Shown in pieces: positions 49,842 to 63,585 of a stretch of 64,000 bases of DNA. Origin of the DNA: Coturnix japonica. Its lineage: Eukaryota > Chordata > Aves > Galliformes > Phasianidae. The DNA lies in the NCBI RefSeq assembly GCF_001577835.2, contig NC_029521.1, positions 24,539,527-24,603,526 of the forward strand. Reading direction: 5' to 3'. A model generated the notes under the pieces. The model was not told where the DNA came from. It ran no database searches and saw only the letters and a program-made list of their open reading frames with translations. A program made the position numbers and the translations under genes. Position 1 is the stretch's first letter, and each line of letters opens with the position of its first letter.

Positions 49842-52800
49842 CGTATTCCTTCAGAAATCTAGAACAACAACTCATATTAGACAACATGTTACGATCCAAA
49901 TCAAAACAAAAATTGAGAAAGAAGCAAGAAAGGCTACTGGAAGGTAAAATTCAACAGGCAAAAATATTTAGACAAGTGTTTTTAGAATTAATAATAATTT
50001 TAAACCAGAAGGAGTGCTAGTAATCACTCCTGGGGAAAATAAATTAAAAAAAGAAATCAGACAGTGAAAAAGACTCTAGAAACATAGCTTTTATTTTGTA
50101 TGTGTGATTTGAAAGCAGTAATATGCTCTCTCTCAGTCTTTGTTTTAAACAAAGCAGGGTGACTCCTGCATCTAGGCCAGGAGAATACATTTCCTTATTG
50201 CCACATCCTCACCTACTTAGTCATACAGTCCAATGTATCTGTACCCAATAACTCAGAAGAAGGAACAAGCTCACAGTGAGATTCTCTTTTCCACATCCAC
50301 TTGCAAGCTACTGAAATCCCTCTGGATGAGCACAGATGGTCTGCAGCAGATCTGCGCTCTCAAAAAGTAGCTTGCGGAGCAAAAACTTGAGTTGAAAGGC
50401 TGTGTAGGAAGTGCTTTTTTTAGAAGGACACCATACCGTGATCCAGAAAACCAGAACGTTTATGGAAGAGCCTGAGTATAATGCTGCATCTTTTTCAGTA
50501 TCCCAGATGGTCAGGTGTCTGGAAAGACTGCTGGCATTTTTAGCAAGCACATGAAGCTCTTAACACACTATTTCCATCAGCAGAAATTCATTATAGCACT
50601 CATAACTTTCAGATGCAATCTTGTCCTGCTAATACTGTATCCAGTAGTCTATGTATAACAGAAGCACTTTTTAATTTACAAATTCAACATTGCTTTTCTA
50701 ACAATTACATCAAAAGCAACTTTGCCACCTTGCAACATGAGGCATGTTTTCATACTTGCTTTCTCTCTCATGTTTCACAAAGCTGTTGAGCTGCACTTGG
50801 ACTCAATCTGAAAGGAAACCCTTTGTACTGCTTGTCTTCTCCAGAGCCTCTGCCTTATTAACCAACATTAAGTAATGCGCCTTATGCCATTAAGACAGAG
50901 GGATACACAAATTCCATTATATCTGTGACTTATTGCTACCACTGTCACCTTCTACTATTTGGAAGAAAATCAGATAAGGAAAAAAGCTACAGCCTCAGCT
51001 GAGCTGTTTCTACCAGAAAGTCCTAGCAAACAAGCCCCACTGCTAGTACCCAAACCCAGCACCTGTTCATCAATGAGAGGGAGGTGTAAATTGAATGCAG
51101 AGCTGAGAATATGACAGGGAACGTGCTGTGGCAATAGTCACAAATCATCAGAAGAGAATTCTACACCTTACAGTAACAAGCAGAATACATCTTTTTGGTT
51201 TCAAAACAAATCTGAATGATACATCCCTCTAGAACAGGCCAAACTGATAGAAACAACAAGTGAAAATAGAGGTGAGAATGCGGGTGTTTTTACACAACAA
51301 TCCATGCAAAACTTGTGAAAACTGCACAAGATTTACAAGGAAATCTCCTCTGATATTAGTAAAATCCATGACCCCTCTCCTCTGCTTCCAAATATTTACA
51401 CTTCAGCCAGTCCTGGAGCCAACAAATCCATCCACTTTGTTTGCGCAGCCAAAACAGCTGCTCTTTGGGTATCCAGCTCCTTTCTGATAACTTCTCCCAG
51501 TAATGAAATCACAGCGTGATGCTGTTGTTCTAAAAACAAACAAAACCCACAGACAGCCTATATCAGCAAAGCAAATGAATGCAGCTAGAGGAAAAATTAT
51601 TCAGCTTGACAGCAGCAGAACAGAACTACCTCCTACTTAATTAAAAAGCTGTTAAAAATAATGATTTGAGCCCGGCGGATTTAACAGTCAATAACCATGA
51701 AATAACGTGCAAATGATGCAGTTGTTCACACTCCTGTCATACACAGCTCGCAGCCCCACACTCAGCAGGCCTGGCCACACACAGTCACTGAGTTAGCATA
51801 AAGCCAAGGTGCAGGTCTTTTTCCTACCACAGTCACTGTAGTGTAAGTTCTTGCTGGCACTTCCTCTGGGATGATCAGAGAGAACCTTTGGCTTATTTTA
51901 AGCCTTTCTGAAGTACTTGCTAAAGCGGTATCAAATCCCCCAAACGTGTAGCTGTTAGATGTACTACTGCCTCAAAGCTGCTCGCTGCTGCCCAGCTGCT
52001 CAGTTAACTCCCACAGGAAAAGAGGAGGTAAAATGAGGCATGGGAACTTCCACATTGCTCATCATGCCTAAAACATCCAGTCAGCAAACCAGATGGTATT
52101 TATCTTCGCAAGACAGCAACAGGTGAAAAACAGAAACCATACATTAGCAAGAACGCTAATTTTTCATCTTGTTATTTCCTTCAGCAAACATGACTGTGAA
52201 TTAATATTAGAGACTAAGCCTAATCTCTCTGGAAGCAGAAATAAAATTATTTGCATAATTCAAGTAATCACCAAGCAATAAAACACCACTGACTCCATGT
52301 ACGATGAGCTATTATCAAGCTATTATCAACTGTGAACAAAGCATAGGTTTTGAATTAACTTGTGGGGAGTTCAAACAGATACTACACTAATCTGTTACAG
52401 CATGAAGAGTAAACTATCAGCATGTAGTATTTCCAGACTTGTTCTACATTTCAGTGCTGCTTTTAATATAGTAACTTGTATTCTGGGCATTCCCGGCCTT
52501 TCCAATGCCAAAATACTGGACTTTACATTTATCCACTCACATGCGTATGAAGCTGCTCATGCCCTAAACAATTCTCCTCCTCCTACTGCCAACAAATAGG
52601 ACAAGTTTTCAAATTTGAACTACTATCTTTAAATAGAAATAAAACTTAACCACAGGATCAGAATTTATCTTCATATTGGAGTAACTACCACTGCCAATCC
52701 TCCTTGACCATAAAATAGGTCTCCTGCATATCCCAGGTTTGTCACATCCACCTCAGGCACCAGAATATAGTAGATAAGACCAGACAGAAAACTGCAGTAA

Positions 52801-55101
52801 TGACTGTCAAGAAAAGGCTCCTGCTTTGTACACAAAATTCATGCTAAAGTAACTTAACAACATCAATGCCATTAGCCCAGCTGCAGCCTGCTGAAATGAA
52901 ATGCTGCCGATTCACAACATGCAAATGTAGCACACCCCATGCAAGGTACCTCATTAGACAGTAACTGGTGGCTTTTCTATGTTTTGTATCCACCTTCTAC
53001 TATCTCACATATTGCTATAAATGAATCTTCCGAAATTAAGAGAAATAATAAAGTTGTGGTTTCAATTTCTTACCCAATACTGCATGAAGAAAAGAAGACA
53101 TGCTGGTGATCTCAGCATACTTTATCTTCAGAAGGTGTCGTAAACAATGTAAAATGCAAATCAACTGCTTCACTTAGCACTATGTTATTTATGCATGAAG
53201 GCAGGCCTGCACCTAGAAATCAGTGAAAGCCAAGCACTGCCAGGTGCACACCACATTCTCCAGCTTCGACCAGCTGCTCTGCTCCTTCCTCAATGAGCAG
53301 CACAGCAGAGGTACCCTGCTCTTCCATCACTTCCCTATGAGATCCAACAGCAGCACACCACCCCTCTGCTGCCTGCACCACAGCAGGATGTAATCACCAC
53401 CAGGTCTCAATGAAACGCCCAGGGCAGAAACTTCTCCAATTACCATTTCAGGACTGACCCAGCCCCAGCGTGCCTGCCTACATGCCTGGAATACCCAGTC
53501 ACCTCTGGAGTGTGCCGCACCACGTTCAGTGCAACACGTGCTATGTAGCTCTGGCTGTGAGGTTCCCTCCCTGACCTGGCACTCACAAAGAGGACCTGAG
53601 CTGCCCTCCTCCCAGCTGTTCTCACACCTCCTTATGCGCACACAACTGTATCAGGTTCCTGCTTCACTGCACAAAGCCAAGAAGGCAGCTGTGTCTTCCT
53701 ACAGATAAGAAACAGAAAGCAAAGCGAGAGGTAATGCCTGATTCTAAACTTGTTGATATGAGGAGGAATGCCCACCTAGTCAGCCTCCACCACAGCCCCA
53801 CTGGGCCCAGGAACTGAGCACAACACACCCAAGTGCCTCACTGCATTTTTACACTACGATACTGTCACGTTCACAAAAAGCAAAACTTGGGTTGGTTGGT
53901 TTTTCTTCTTTTGTAGAGACTGCTTTGATCCTCGCCGATGTGTTCTTCAAAGCACGCAGTCCTCCTCCATTATCTCACAGGATTTGCAATAATTAAGTTT
54001 AAATCTGGATCAGCACATTATATCCAGTTTAAATATTACATTAGAACCTGGAGAAGTAGTTTAACTTCTGCCACAGCACACAGAACATTAATGGCTATCG
54101 CTGTAAGGCTTGCAGCCTTCTCTCATACTACTGCAACTGTGATGTGCTTGTCTGCCAAATTGCTGATAGCAAAATTGACTGGGATTAAAATCAGGAAGAT
54201 TTTGCTAGCCTGCAGATACAATGAATGAACAACACAGCGACTTCTAAAGGAAGACATGTCTCACATTCATATGTGAAAGCAAGCAAGACTCAGGAAATGA
54301 GCAGTATTTTTTTCACTCGCTGACTTTAGAACAGAGAAACATCCTCTATACACTGCTAATCAAGTGATAAAAGGCCCTGATGTGACAGACATTCAAGTTC
54401 TTCAGTTAAGCACCTGCTACAAGATCGGTATTTGATGATCTATAGGGAACATCAAATAACTTGACACACTATTATGTAAAGTGACAAAAAAAGAAAAGTT
54501 CTTCTAGGTCCCTTCAGTAGCAGGCGCTGTAAGAGACTGTTAAGCCCTGGCCTCAGGGGCTACTCATAGATAAGGTCTGATTGTACAAAAATGCTTGCCA
54601 AGCTACTGCATGTAAGAAGTCAAAACTTACAGTCTACTGGAATTCATTTGGATTATGTCCATTTACATTCCACTGCCTGCAAGTAATCTACCTCAAGGTT
54701 TAAAATGACTTAAAAATCAAGTCAAATAACGTTTAATATTTAGCTACTTTAACAGTACAGACCTGATCTGTACACTACCAGCTTGTAAGATAAAGGTCTT
54801 AACCTGTCCCATTAAACCCAGCTGCTAAGCAGATAAGTCCAGCAGCTCTTTTTCTTAGACAAGATTTGCTCTCACTTCTGCAACCTGAACACACAACGTG
54901 CTACACCACGTTAGTCTGACCTCTGAAATAACGTGCATATATAATCACAGTACAGTATCCTTGCTATGATGATGTATTATGCCAGTTAGGTACTTGTTTA
55001 TAATTCTGTTTTTACAGGGAAGTAGAAAAAGAATTACCAGCAGAGCCAGCGATGATATCAGTGAACATTTATGTAACTGTTTACTAACCCAAGATCTATT
55101 A

Positions 55102-55196
55102 GTGTGTGTGTATGTATATATATGTGTGTGTGTATGTGTATATATATGTGTGTATATATATATATATGACAAGTGACATTATATATATATATATGA
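55102..55196. repeat. Compound (TG)n/(TA)n microsatellite
   Basis: Alternating purine-pyrimidine blocks: TG runs, TATATATATG interruptions, and two long TA runs, each followed by TGACA. Likely polymorphic. Confidence 0.9.
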
Positions 55197-58100
55197 CATG
55201 ATTTGACATTCCTATGAATAAATGCTTGGCTATCAGCACACATGCTAGCAATGGAGGGTTTCTACAGCTACAACTCTATTAACAAGGTTATGAATCAAGA
55301 ATATTTCAAACAATAGCTACATCGAGGCACCATTCTAATCCCTCCATTCAACTCACCTAGAAGAACACCAATTGAAAATGTAAGAATTCTGTATTTTCTC
55401 TGCATTAACAGAAAGTTAAGAACTATCTTTTTAACTTCACAGCTAAAGCATTTTCTCCTTCCTGCTCTCCTCTTCTGCTTCCTTCTGCCTATTATCAATC
55501 ATAAAGCAAAAACAAATTCTCAATTCAGAGCCCATTCATGGAAAAAAAAGTTGTTTCTGTAACATGCAATCCTCCCTTTTCCTCCGCTGACAAGTACATA
55601 CAACCTACTCATTAAAGATGTTCTGAACACATTCTGCCTTGGGCTGTCCATCAGGTAATCCACTCTATCATTAGAAATCTTCATTCTGCTACATAATTCC
55701 CAGCCACCGAAAGGTAACACACAATGAAAGTAATTCTCCCTCCATGTGCCTCCCATTGTCTGCACAACCCCCAAAGGGGGAAACAGCCTTCTACAGGCCA
55801 CAGGCCTAATATTACAGACATGCACTAACAACTTAGTACACTTTAATTCAATACCGTGCCATTTCTAACCGCCTTTTTGGTCTCCTTAAGAAACACAAAC
55901 ATAACTCTTTTAAATCCCAAACCACGAAGAACTTTCTAAGCAGATGAACTGTTAATGTTACATATTATAAAACACATAGTTTGGGCCAAGCCCCACCATT
56001 CTTACCTTCTAAATAATGGAGAACAAAGAGGCTTTATCTTCACCCAATTTCAAAACACTTCTAAAGGAAACTAAACTACAGAACTATAAGAAGTATTTCA
56101 AAGTTGGGCTGTAAAGAAAATTTACTGACAATAAAAGGGAACGGCATCTTGTCACCTAGGAACTGTCACATTTGGACTTTTACCAGAAATAGAGCAAAGA
56201 AGGACAGAAGTGTGTGCCTAGGGTGATACTGTAATGCAAACAGTCCGGCTGTTAAGGTCCCATGAGATAAAAATCACTGCTGGAACAGAAAAAGAACATA
56301 TTTAGGCTGCAAAGTGTAGCTACACAGTTGAGAAAGGGGAACAAGAAAAGGAGGGAGGGAGTAATGCTCCTGGAGTGCACACATATAACAAAGACTTGTT
56401 CAAAGCAGAGTGGGTTTTAACAGTGAAAAGTATTGAGATAAGTGACTCTGAGGCACATAAGCTTCTGAAAGAGGAGTAAATGTTCTGTTAACATGAAGTT
56501 AATATGATAAATGCAGTTTACTGAACACCAGACATACCCAACCACCCATTAGACAATACAGTGGTCAGCTGCAATCAATTACATCAGTTCCTTTCAACAA
56601 TAAAGGGTATGCATCATGGTCAGGTAGATGCTTTCCCCCATAGCTGTGCTATGAGGCCCTGTAGCAGATCCACTGGCAAAGGCAGCATCACCTCCTCTCC
56701 CCCAACTGAGCACACACACAGTTTAAAAACAGAAAAAACCACCACAAAACCACAGTTCTCACATCATTAGCCATGACCACATGTGCTCTCCGCTTCTGGA
56801 AACGTGAAAAGCATCCAAAGTTTCATAGTATTAGGGAAAAATGCTTATTTTTAAGCAGAAGTATAACCTAAATTAACAAAGCCATCTTCATATCTGTCAC
56901 AACAGAGTACTCAAACTTCCTTTAAGCAATGGACTGAAGTCCAATGATCCAAAGCTGCAATGACACATTGCAGAGCGTAGGTGGGGAGCAAGGGGAGAAG
57001 TGATTAAGCATCCCATGGCTCATGAACTGATGATGCCAAGAGTCAGCAGGGTATGAAGTACCACGATTAGACCAGGCAAATGGATAAGCAACAGAAAAAT
57101 CTGGTGCTGCTGAAACAAGAAGCCCACATTTCCAGAGGTAGGGATCTCGGGATGGATGTCACCTCAACATATTATATGGTATGTGTATATATAGTCACAG
57201 TGCCACTGTAGCTTGTAGTATAAACCAAGTAAACACCACACACCTTTAAACAAAGTCAGTATATTTATAGCTACCTACAGAGCTGCCCCCTCCAATTCCC
57301 TTCACAGCAATTATCTCTACATTGTAACTTGAAATCATTATTTCTCAGGTATTTCTCCTTTCACAAGCTCTGTGTTGGACCAATGGTTGTTGTTATTTAT
57401 TTTGCTTTTCTAGATGGCATCACACCAAAGTAATCTCCACTGGAGATTCATCATAAAAATCTGAGTAAACACCCTTAAGGAACAGTCTCTTCAGACAGCC
57501 TGTAAAACTCACTAACCTTCCCTATCTGAATTGGTTTCTGAACTCACGGCAAACTAAAGTAAGAGAAACTCATCTCCTTCACTGTGCAATTCAGCTAAAT
57601 CAAAAGGGACAGGCATAAAAAGCTTCACAGAGCCAGATACTTCACATAAACTAAAAACTGACATATAAACTCAAAGCCAAAAAAAAAGCCACCTGTTCTC
57701 TTGGTTACATAAGCAGCAAGCTACCCAGTTTTAGAAGGGATGAAACAACAGAATAAGGAACAGAGTTGAAAAAGCATCAAAATATTTAAAAGACAGAAAT
57801 TGAACAGCTTCAGAAGAGATGATGCTCACCAACACTGCCTGATTACCACACAAAACTGACAGAGGATGGCCATGAGGTCTTGTGCAACTGAAATACAGGA
57901 AGGCCATCAGTGTACCACGTAGGGAACAGAAGTAAACCACTAGAGTCTCACACCTGTGCTGGACTCTCACACCACTAATTTACATTCACCTTAAACCAAA
58001 CATAAGATACCGGTTCTAAATTAAGCAAAATACGCAGGACTTAATGAGGTATCAGCCAGTAGTGCTGATGTACCAACAGTCCCATCCACACAGAAAAGCT

Positions 58101-59501
58101 GGAGGACTCCAGTGCAGCCAGGATTCGTGTGACTCACTGTAGCAGCAGTAAAGCAGACTGTGTGCTGGGACACCAAGTTCTCCAGACCAGGCATAACTTG
58201 ACACAGCTCCCTGCTGCAGCTCACACAAAGACTTGCTTTGATTTCAATTTCTGAAGAGAGAGAAGCAGATGTGAGTGTATACACAGCGAATACACTCCAG
58301 ATTTCCTTGCTTCTATCAGTTTAATACTTAAGCTCAATTATTTTTCTTTAAACCTTTATATAAATGCTGATCTTGTGGCCCCGTGGCAGTGTCAAGGTAC
58401 AAAGCTCAGTATCACCGCCAATTCTTTTAGCATGAGTCAAGTCCTTTCGAAGACAAGAATTACTCATATTTCAACTCTGCTTAAGTCACAAGTTAAGTAG
58501 TTGAGCACTGAATGCATTCCTTCGAGGTATCACTATGTTTCTCCTGATCTCTTTCCAGTGGTTAATAATATGGTTACATTAACTCCACATACAGAACCAA
58601 GTAAAAGCACATCTCCAAAATAAAGTTTACCTGTTAAGGTTTAACAAGTGGGATTGGGTTCATTCTCCATTATAACACAAGTCACTGGGTGCACTGAGAT
58701 GCTGAGGTTTTCATTTGTTTCGCATACTAGACACAGGGTTAGTTTCCCATGTCTCAGGAAATAACTATTTACTAACAGGGTCCTTTCACCTCAAGCTACA
58801 AAAAATACTTCAATAATTAAGGGATCATGCACAGACTCGTAGTCTTCTGTCACTAGTATTTTCAGCACATAACTCTTCCAACCCAACTGGTCTCGCCTCC
58901 AACACTGCAGCAAACAGAAACAGCACCACTATAACCTCATAGGAGGTTCAGCATCACACCTCCAACTCCATTCAGACCAAGGCTAAGTTAGGAGCCAGCT
59001 AGCTATTCCCACTATCATGTCTGCATTCACATTCTGACACTGATATGTGCAAAACAGCGTATTAAGAGAAGGAAAGGAATGCAAATTATGACTGAGATCA
59101 AAACAGACAAAGCACACATTCTATGACAGGCCTTCTCCTTTGTTAACTGAGTAATAAGTCTTGTCTGCAAGGTACAAATTAGAGCACTGACAGACCTTAC
59201 AACACTGTAGTGTCACGCAAGATACTGGTTTTAGCTTGATGGGCATTGAAAATGCCAGCATATTTGCAATCCATGGCTACTTTCAAAGGGCATTTCCAGA
59301 ACACACAACCAATCACAGCATTGTCATCTGCCTGACCTCTGCTTACTGAACACCACCACTCCTGAGGATGGGAAGGCACTACTGTTTCCAAATCTGATCT
59401 CCTTGCAGAGTTTCTCCAGCATCCCTGAGGGAAAAATAAACAGGTAGAAACAAAAAAGTCTTTAAAGACCCGAATGAATCAACTGTATGCTCTAAAGAGA
59501 A

Positions 59502-60147
59502 TGAACTGTGCTCTGGCAGCCCGGAAAGCAAATGGGATCCTGGGCTCCATAAGGAGAGGGGTGGTCAGCAGGGACAGGGAGGTGACTGTCCCTCTCTACT
59601 CGGCTCTTGTGAGGCCCCATCTGTTGTACTGTGTCCAGGTGTGGAGCCCTCAGTACAAGAAAGACATGGAGATTTTGGAAAGGGTCCAGAGGAGGGCCAC
59701 AAAGATGATCAGGGGGCTGGAGCACCTCCCCTATGAGGACAGGCTGAGGGAGTTGGGTTTGTTCAGCCTGGGGAAGAGAAGGTTGCGAGGTGACCTCATT
59801 GCAGCCTTTCAATACCTGAAGGGAACTTACTCCCAGGAGGGGAGTAAACTCTTGGAAAGGGCTGATAATAGCAGGACTAGGGGAAATGGTTTTAAGTTAA
59901 AAGAGGGAAGATTTAGGTTGGATGTTAGGGGGAAGTTCTTCACTAGGAAAGTGGTTAGGCCCTGGAACAGGCTGCCCAGGGAGGTTGTGGATGCCCCGTC
60001 CTTGGAGGTGTTCAAGGCCAGGTTGGACGGGGCCCTGGGCAACCTGATCTAGTAAAGGTGTATGTTTGGTGGCCCTGCCAGGCAGGGGGTTGGAACTACA
60101 TGATCCTTGAGGTCCCTTCCAACCCGGGTCATTGTGTGATTCTGTGA
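59502..60147 (+). mobile_element. CR1 LINE, 5'-truncated copy with open ORF2 end
   Basis: A non-LTR retrotransposon copy containing the last part of ORF2 (reverse transcriptase C-terminal region) and the 3' UTR. From about 59502 to the stop at 60050-60052 the frame stays open for some 180 codons, including [57 protein letters not shown] and [13 protein letters not shown], all diagnostic of CR1. The 3' end carries the family's tail ATTGTGTGATTCTGTGA. It lacks the endonuclease and most of the polymerase, so it cannot move by itself. The open frame and good match to the family suggest a fairly recent insertion. It lies antisense to CCDC186. Confidence 0.93.
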
Positions 60148-61162
60148 ACTTCTGCTAATTAATATAAGAGGAACTACTACCTACAGTATTTCAAGCACTT
60201 CTTGAAGTCAGATTTTCTCCTGCATTTCAGAGGCTGATTTGTTTCCAAGGAGACTTTTTTTGCTTTCATTTGAGAGTCTCAGTCTCAGGTTTGAAGATAA
60301 AGTTATCCAAAGGGCTTTCCAAAATTATTTTTTGCAAAGAAAAATACGTTCAGAACATGCTAAAACAGAGTACAGACATCACCAACTACAGGAGCACAGA
60401 GATTAACAAAAATTGCAGACTAGTCATTCAGCATATTGCTTTTTACCTAAAAGCAATTGGGTATCCATCAAAAAGTTTACTATTTTTTCATAGCTCATTA
60501 AAAAGCCAACTTCAGGAAGTTCAATATTAGCTTAGGGTACTGATAAGCAACACAGCTATTAGGACTAAAGAAACCATTCTCTGTGTTCTTTGATTTCTCA
60601 GTCCTCTTCTTGAAGCTTTGAAAGAGCAAATCTCACCATACCAATAAATATCTGTCAACAATACCAAATCAAGTAAGCCCTTTAAAACAATAGAAAATAC
60701 TGTTTTAAAGCCAAGACAAGAAAGGACAACTGAAGGATTACAGAAAGGGAAGGACTCGAGTTCACTTTTTTTTTTTTTTTAATGAAATGGATGGTATTAT
60801 AAATGGGCTGGACTGCGTCTCGAAGAACCTTCAAACAAGTTTCTTATGTTTTTAGAGCTCTGCCATCTCTAAAATGAACAGCAGCAGCTCTCAGGAGCTG
60901 ATAATGAGAGCAATTACCTTTCCTTTTCCATATAAAAATACAGCTGTCCTTCATGCTGCTGCAACTGTAACCTTATACAGCAAACCACAGTGATCAGATG
61001 TGGATTTTTCTGATTATCACCTTTTAGCTCCTGAAAACCAAGTCTACAACATACAGCAAACCAACAACAAGAGGCAGACTATTCCATTTCCCATCTGACC
61101 TACAGATTTCAGTCCCACACAAGATCCTCACCAGCTCTGCACAACCTCCTTGCAACACACAC

Positions 61163-61316
61163 ACAGAATCACAGAATGACCCGGGTTGGAAGGGACCTCA
61201 AGGATCATGTAGTTCCAACCCCCCTGCCTGGCAGGGCCACCAAACACCACTTTATGATAGTTGCGGGCCCGTACAACTGGTCTTGAAACTCCAAGGACGG
61301 GGCATCCACAACCTCC
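61163..61316 (-). repeat. CR1 LINE, short 3' fragment, inverted relative to the 60-kb copy
   Basis: Reverse-complement CR1 3' end: ACAGAATCACAGAATGACC, then the ATGTAGTTCCAACCCCC region and GGCATCCACAACCTC. It shares the same subfamily-specific changes as the 59502-60147 copy (for example AACTACATGATCCTTGAGG). It contains only the 3' UTR and the last ORF2 codons. Same direction as CCDC186. Confidence 0.88.
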
Positions 61317-61883
61317 CCACACCTGTATCAAACCCACCCTGGCAGGCTATTTGCCAGGCCGTAAGCCCAAACCCACATTCCAACACCATAACCGTCTCAC
61401 TGAAGTCGCAGTAAAGTCTCCAGCTTCCAAACCCAGGAAGAAGCTTTTCAGGCAGCTCCTGAAAATGCCATCTGCAGAAACAAGGACACTACCGCAGCAC
61501 TGCAGCAAGCTCCGGAACATAACCTTCCTACTAAAACACCAGTTGCTAATCTTCGTAACCACACAGAGAAATCAAAGCACACCACAGACCAGACGGTACG
61601 ACCTAATTACCAGCACCGAGAAAGCTGTCAAGAGACAAAGCGGCTCGCACAGCAGGCAGATATAGGGAAGCCCCGGCTCAGCTGAGCGCCCCACACCCGT
61701 GTCACCTCCCAGCCGAGCTGCGGCCTCACTCAGTGCCCCCGACTGCTCCCATGAAGCCGCCCCGGCCAGACCCCGAGCCCTGAGTCGACCCACCTCACTC
61801 CGGCCCTCTAGACCGCCGCCTCCCTTACAGAACCCAGTGAGGCCGAGAGCCGGCAGCACGCGAGGACCCCCACTCCCACTCAC

Positions 61884-61990
61884 CCTCCTCCGGCCGCGGC
61901 CCACCCTTGTTCGCTACGAGGCTGGAGGTGAAGGCACCAGCCGCCCCATGGCCGCGCAGCTCGGCCTGACACATCAACAAAGATGGCGGC
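61884..61990 (-). other. CCDC186: CCDC186 exon 1 (5' UTR), upstream end approximate
   Basis: A very good splice donor on the minus strand, GGAGG|GTGAGTGGG, ends the exon at 61884. It lies in the CpG island at the right place and orientation to join the acceptor at 49858. The right-hand limit is a guess from the YY1 motif. Contains an 11-codon upstream frame. Confidence 0.6.
61914..61949 (-). CDS. Upstream ORF (11 codons) in the CCDC186 leader
   Basis: ATG in strong context (GCGGCCATGGGG), then GRLVPSPPAS and TAG. It starts and ends within exon 1, before the splice donor, so every transcript beginning upstream of 61949 would carry it. It probably lowers translation of the main frame; product function unknown. 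Real only if the transcript starts above 61949. Confidence 0.4.
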   Translation of the reverse strand: MGRLVPSPPAS

Positions 61991-62060
61991 GGCGGGCGGC
62001 GCGACGGACGGACCTGAGGGGGGCGGAGTCTCGGAGGGGGGGCGGGGATGAGAGCGGGCA

Positions 62061-63585
62061 GGGAGCAGGTGAGGGTGGGGTAGAAGTAATGGAGATCCGG
62101 CGTGAAAAGTAAGTTAAAATCAACATAGATTTGCCCGCAGCCCCACCAGCGTTCCTTATGTGGCTCCTCAGCAGAGCTCTCCCTCAGGCAGATGAGAAAG
62201 GCATCTCATCCCCTCGGCTCTCCGCAGCCCCAGCGCTGTGCCTCAGGCGGTTCTGCCTCTCTCAGAGCACCAAACTTGTGGCGAATTTCCGTCTGAACGC
62301 TGCCATAACCCCAGGAGGCAGCTGTAGATATACAGGGAAAGATAACGCTCGGTGAGCCTCTCCCTGAAGTGCTGCAAATTAAATGGGAATGATTGCATTA
62401 CCTTTGCTCTTGGCGAGCTCGTGTTCAGCGTGCACAGATGGGACAGAAGGCGATTTCTGAGTGAAGGAACTCACCTAAAGCACTGTCATATGCTTCAGCC
62501 TGCCCTGCAGGCATCGGCTCTGCAATGCAGAGGCAGCAGCAGAATGTGCCCTGGTTTTCTGAGAGGTCACAGTTGGGTCTTTGGGCTCTTTTGTCTAAGA
62601 AAATAAAAGCGTTGATGTGATTTCTCGGTTTCTAGCTGGAACTTGTTAAACTATACGCAGCATCTTCATAGCTCTGCCCACCACAGGGGCTTGCAATCCT
62701 TCCTATGTTGTCAGCTTCAGGTGTGGGAAGTGGCAGCATCCCTATTTTTGAGGGGTTACATGTACAAACAGGTCATAATAAAATGTGCTGCAGGCTCAGC
62801 TGGCACCGCTGCAGCTGAAAGTTCATGGCTGGGAGCAGCACTGCTTGACTCCCCTCCGCTGCATCTATCAGCAGCACAGCCTGTTGTAATGTCATTACCT
62901 CAAGCTGATGCAATTCCACATAATGGCAAGGTTACATAAAGAGTTATTCTTTTGTTCATTAAGATTCGCTTTCATTAAGTAACTATTTTATTCTCAGGCT
63001 TGCTGCGAGTCTTCAGGGTGCACCAGGAAGTGGGCACGGTGCTGGTGCTGCAGCCTTGGCCCTTCCTGGTGTGTCTGATTTAACACAGGGTATGGTTCAC
63101 TCCTGAGCGTGACTGTAATTACACAGCTGCTCTGAGTAACTCGTACCAGGAAAATGCTATTTTCATGACACGTTATTTAGACTGTCCTTTGTTCAGCCTG
63201 CGGCACGGCGGTGCCCTAGCTAGTTCCAAAGCACTTGGATACTATAAATTAAAGCTAATTACACCTGCTACCATATTATGAAACCTTCACACAGGCCCTG
63301 ACAAGTTGTAAGCAAAGCTGCACTGACCTCCTGTAGCTCCCAATCAGCTTCTGTTAGCAGCGTTCCCCCAGTGACCGCAGCACTCCTTCCCATTTACCTT
63401 TTCCCACTGCTGAAGCCAGGTCTGATGTTTCTTCATTTAGAAGTAGTTCCTATTGCTGTCCATTCCTGCCCTTTCTGCTCTGCTGTGGCTCATGCTGGTC
63501 AAGTTCTGCTCCCAGCAGGATGCTCCATTCTCCTTTTGTTGCACCTTTTCTTGTCAATATAACATCAATTAGTGTCATTACCAAA
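62061..63585. other. Intergenic DNA right of the CCDC186 promoter
   Basis: No gene, RNA or repeat recognised. Frames of up to 98 codons look random. Confidence 0.5.

Larger units (their letters stand above)
49859..61883 (-). other. CCDC186: CCDC186 intron 1 (about 12 kb)
   Basis: Runs from the 5' UTR exon to the acceptor of the ATG exon. No further coding exon seen; an additional small 5' UTR exon cannot be excluded. Contains a TG/TA microsatellite at 55102-55196 and two CR1 copies in opposite directions at 59502-60147 and 61163-61316. Short frames elsewhere look random. Confidence 0.7.
61690..62060 (-). promoter_or_regulatory. CCDC186: CpG-island promoter of CCDC186
   Basis: GC-rich, CpG-dense block with no TATA box. 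A YY1-type motif AAGATGGCGGC reads on the plus strand at 61980-61990. The first exon lies within it, so transcription of CCDC186 starts about 61960-62000 on the minus strand (inference). Such islands often fire in both directions. Confidence 0.7.

Noticed and set aside
53327-53641. 104-codon minus-strand frame in intron 1, considered as an extra CCDC186 exon
   Set aside because: No similarity to CCDC186, no fitting splice phase, and the protein is already complete without it.
55102-55196. Regular repeats considered as an array with spacers
   Set aside because: Plain TG/TA dinucleotide microsatellite in a vertebrate intron.
61128-61337. 69-codon minus-strand frame in intron 1
   Set aside because: Falls within the CR1 fragment at 61163-61316.
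61699-62112. 137-codon plus-strand frame across the CCDC186 CpG island
   Set aside because: Pro/Arg/Gly-rich frame typical of CpG islands; antisense to exon 1, with no similarity.
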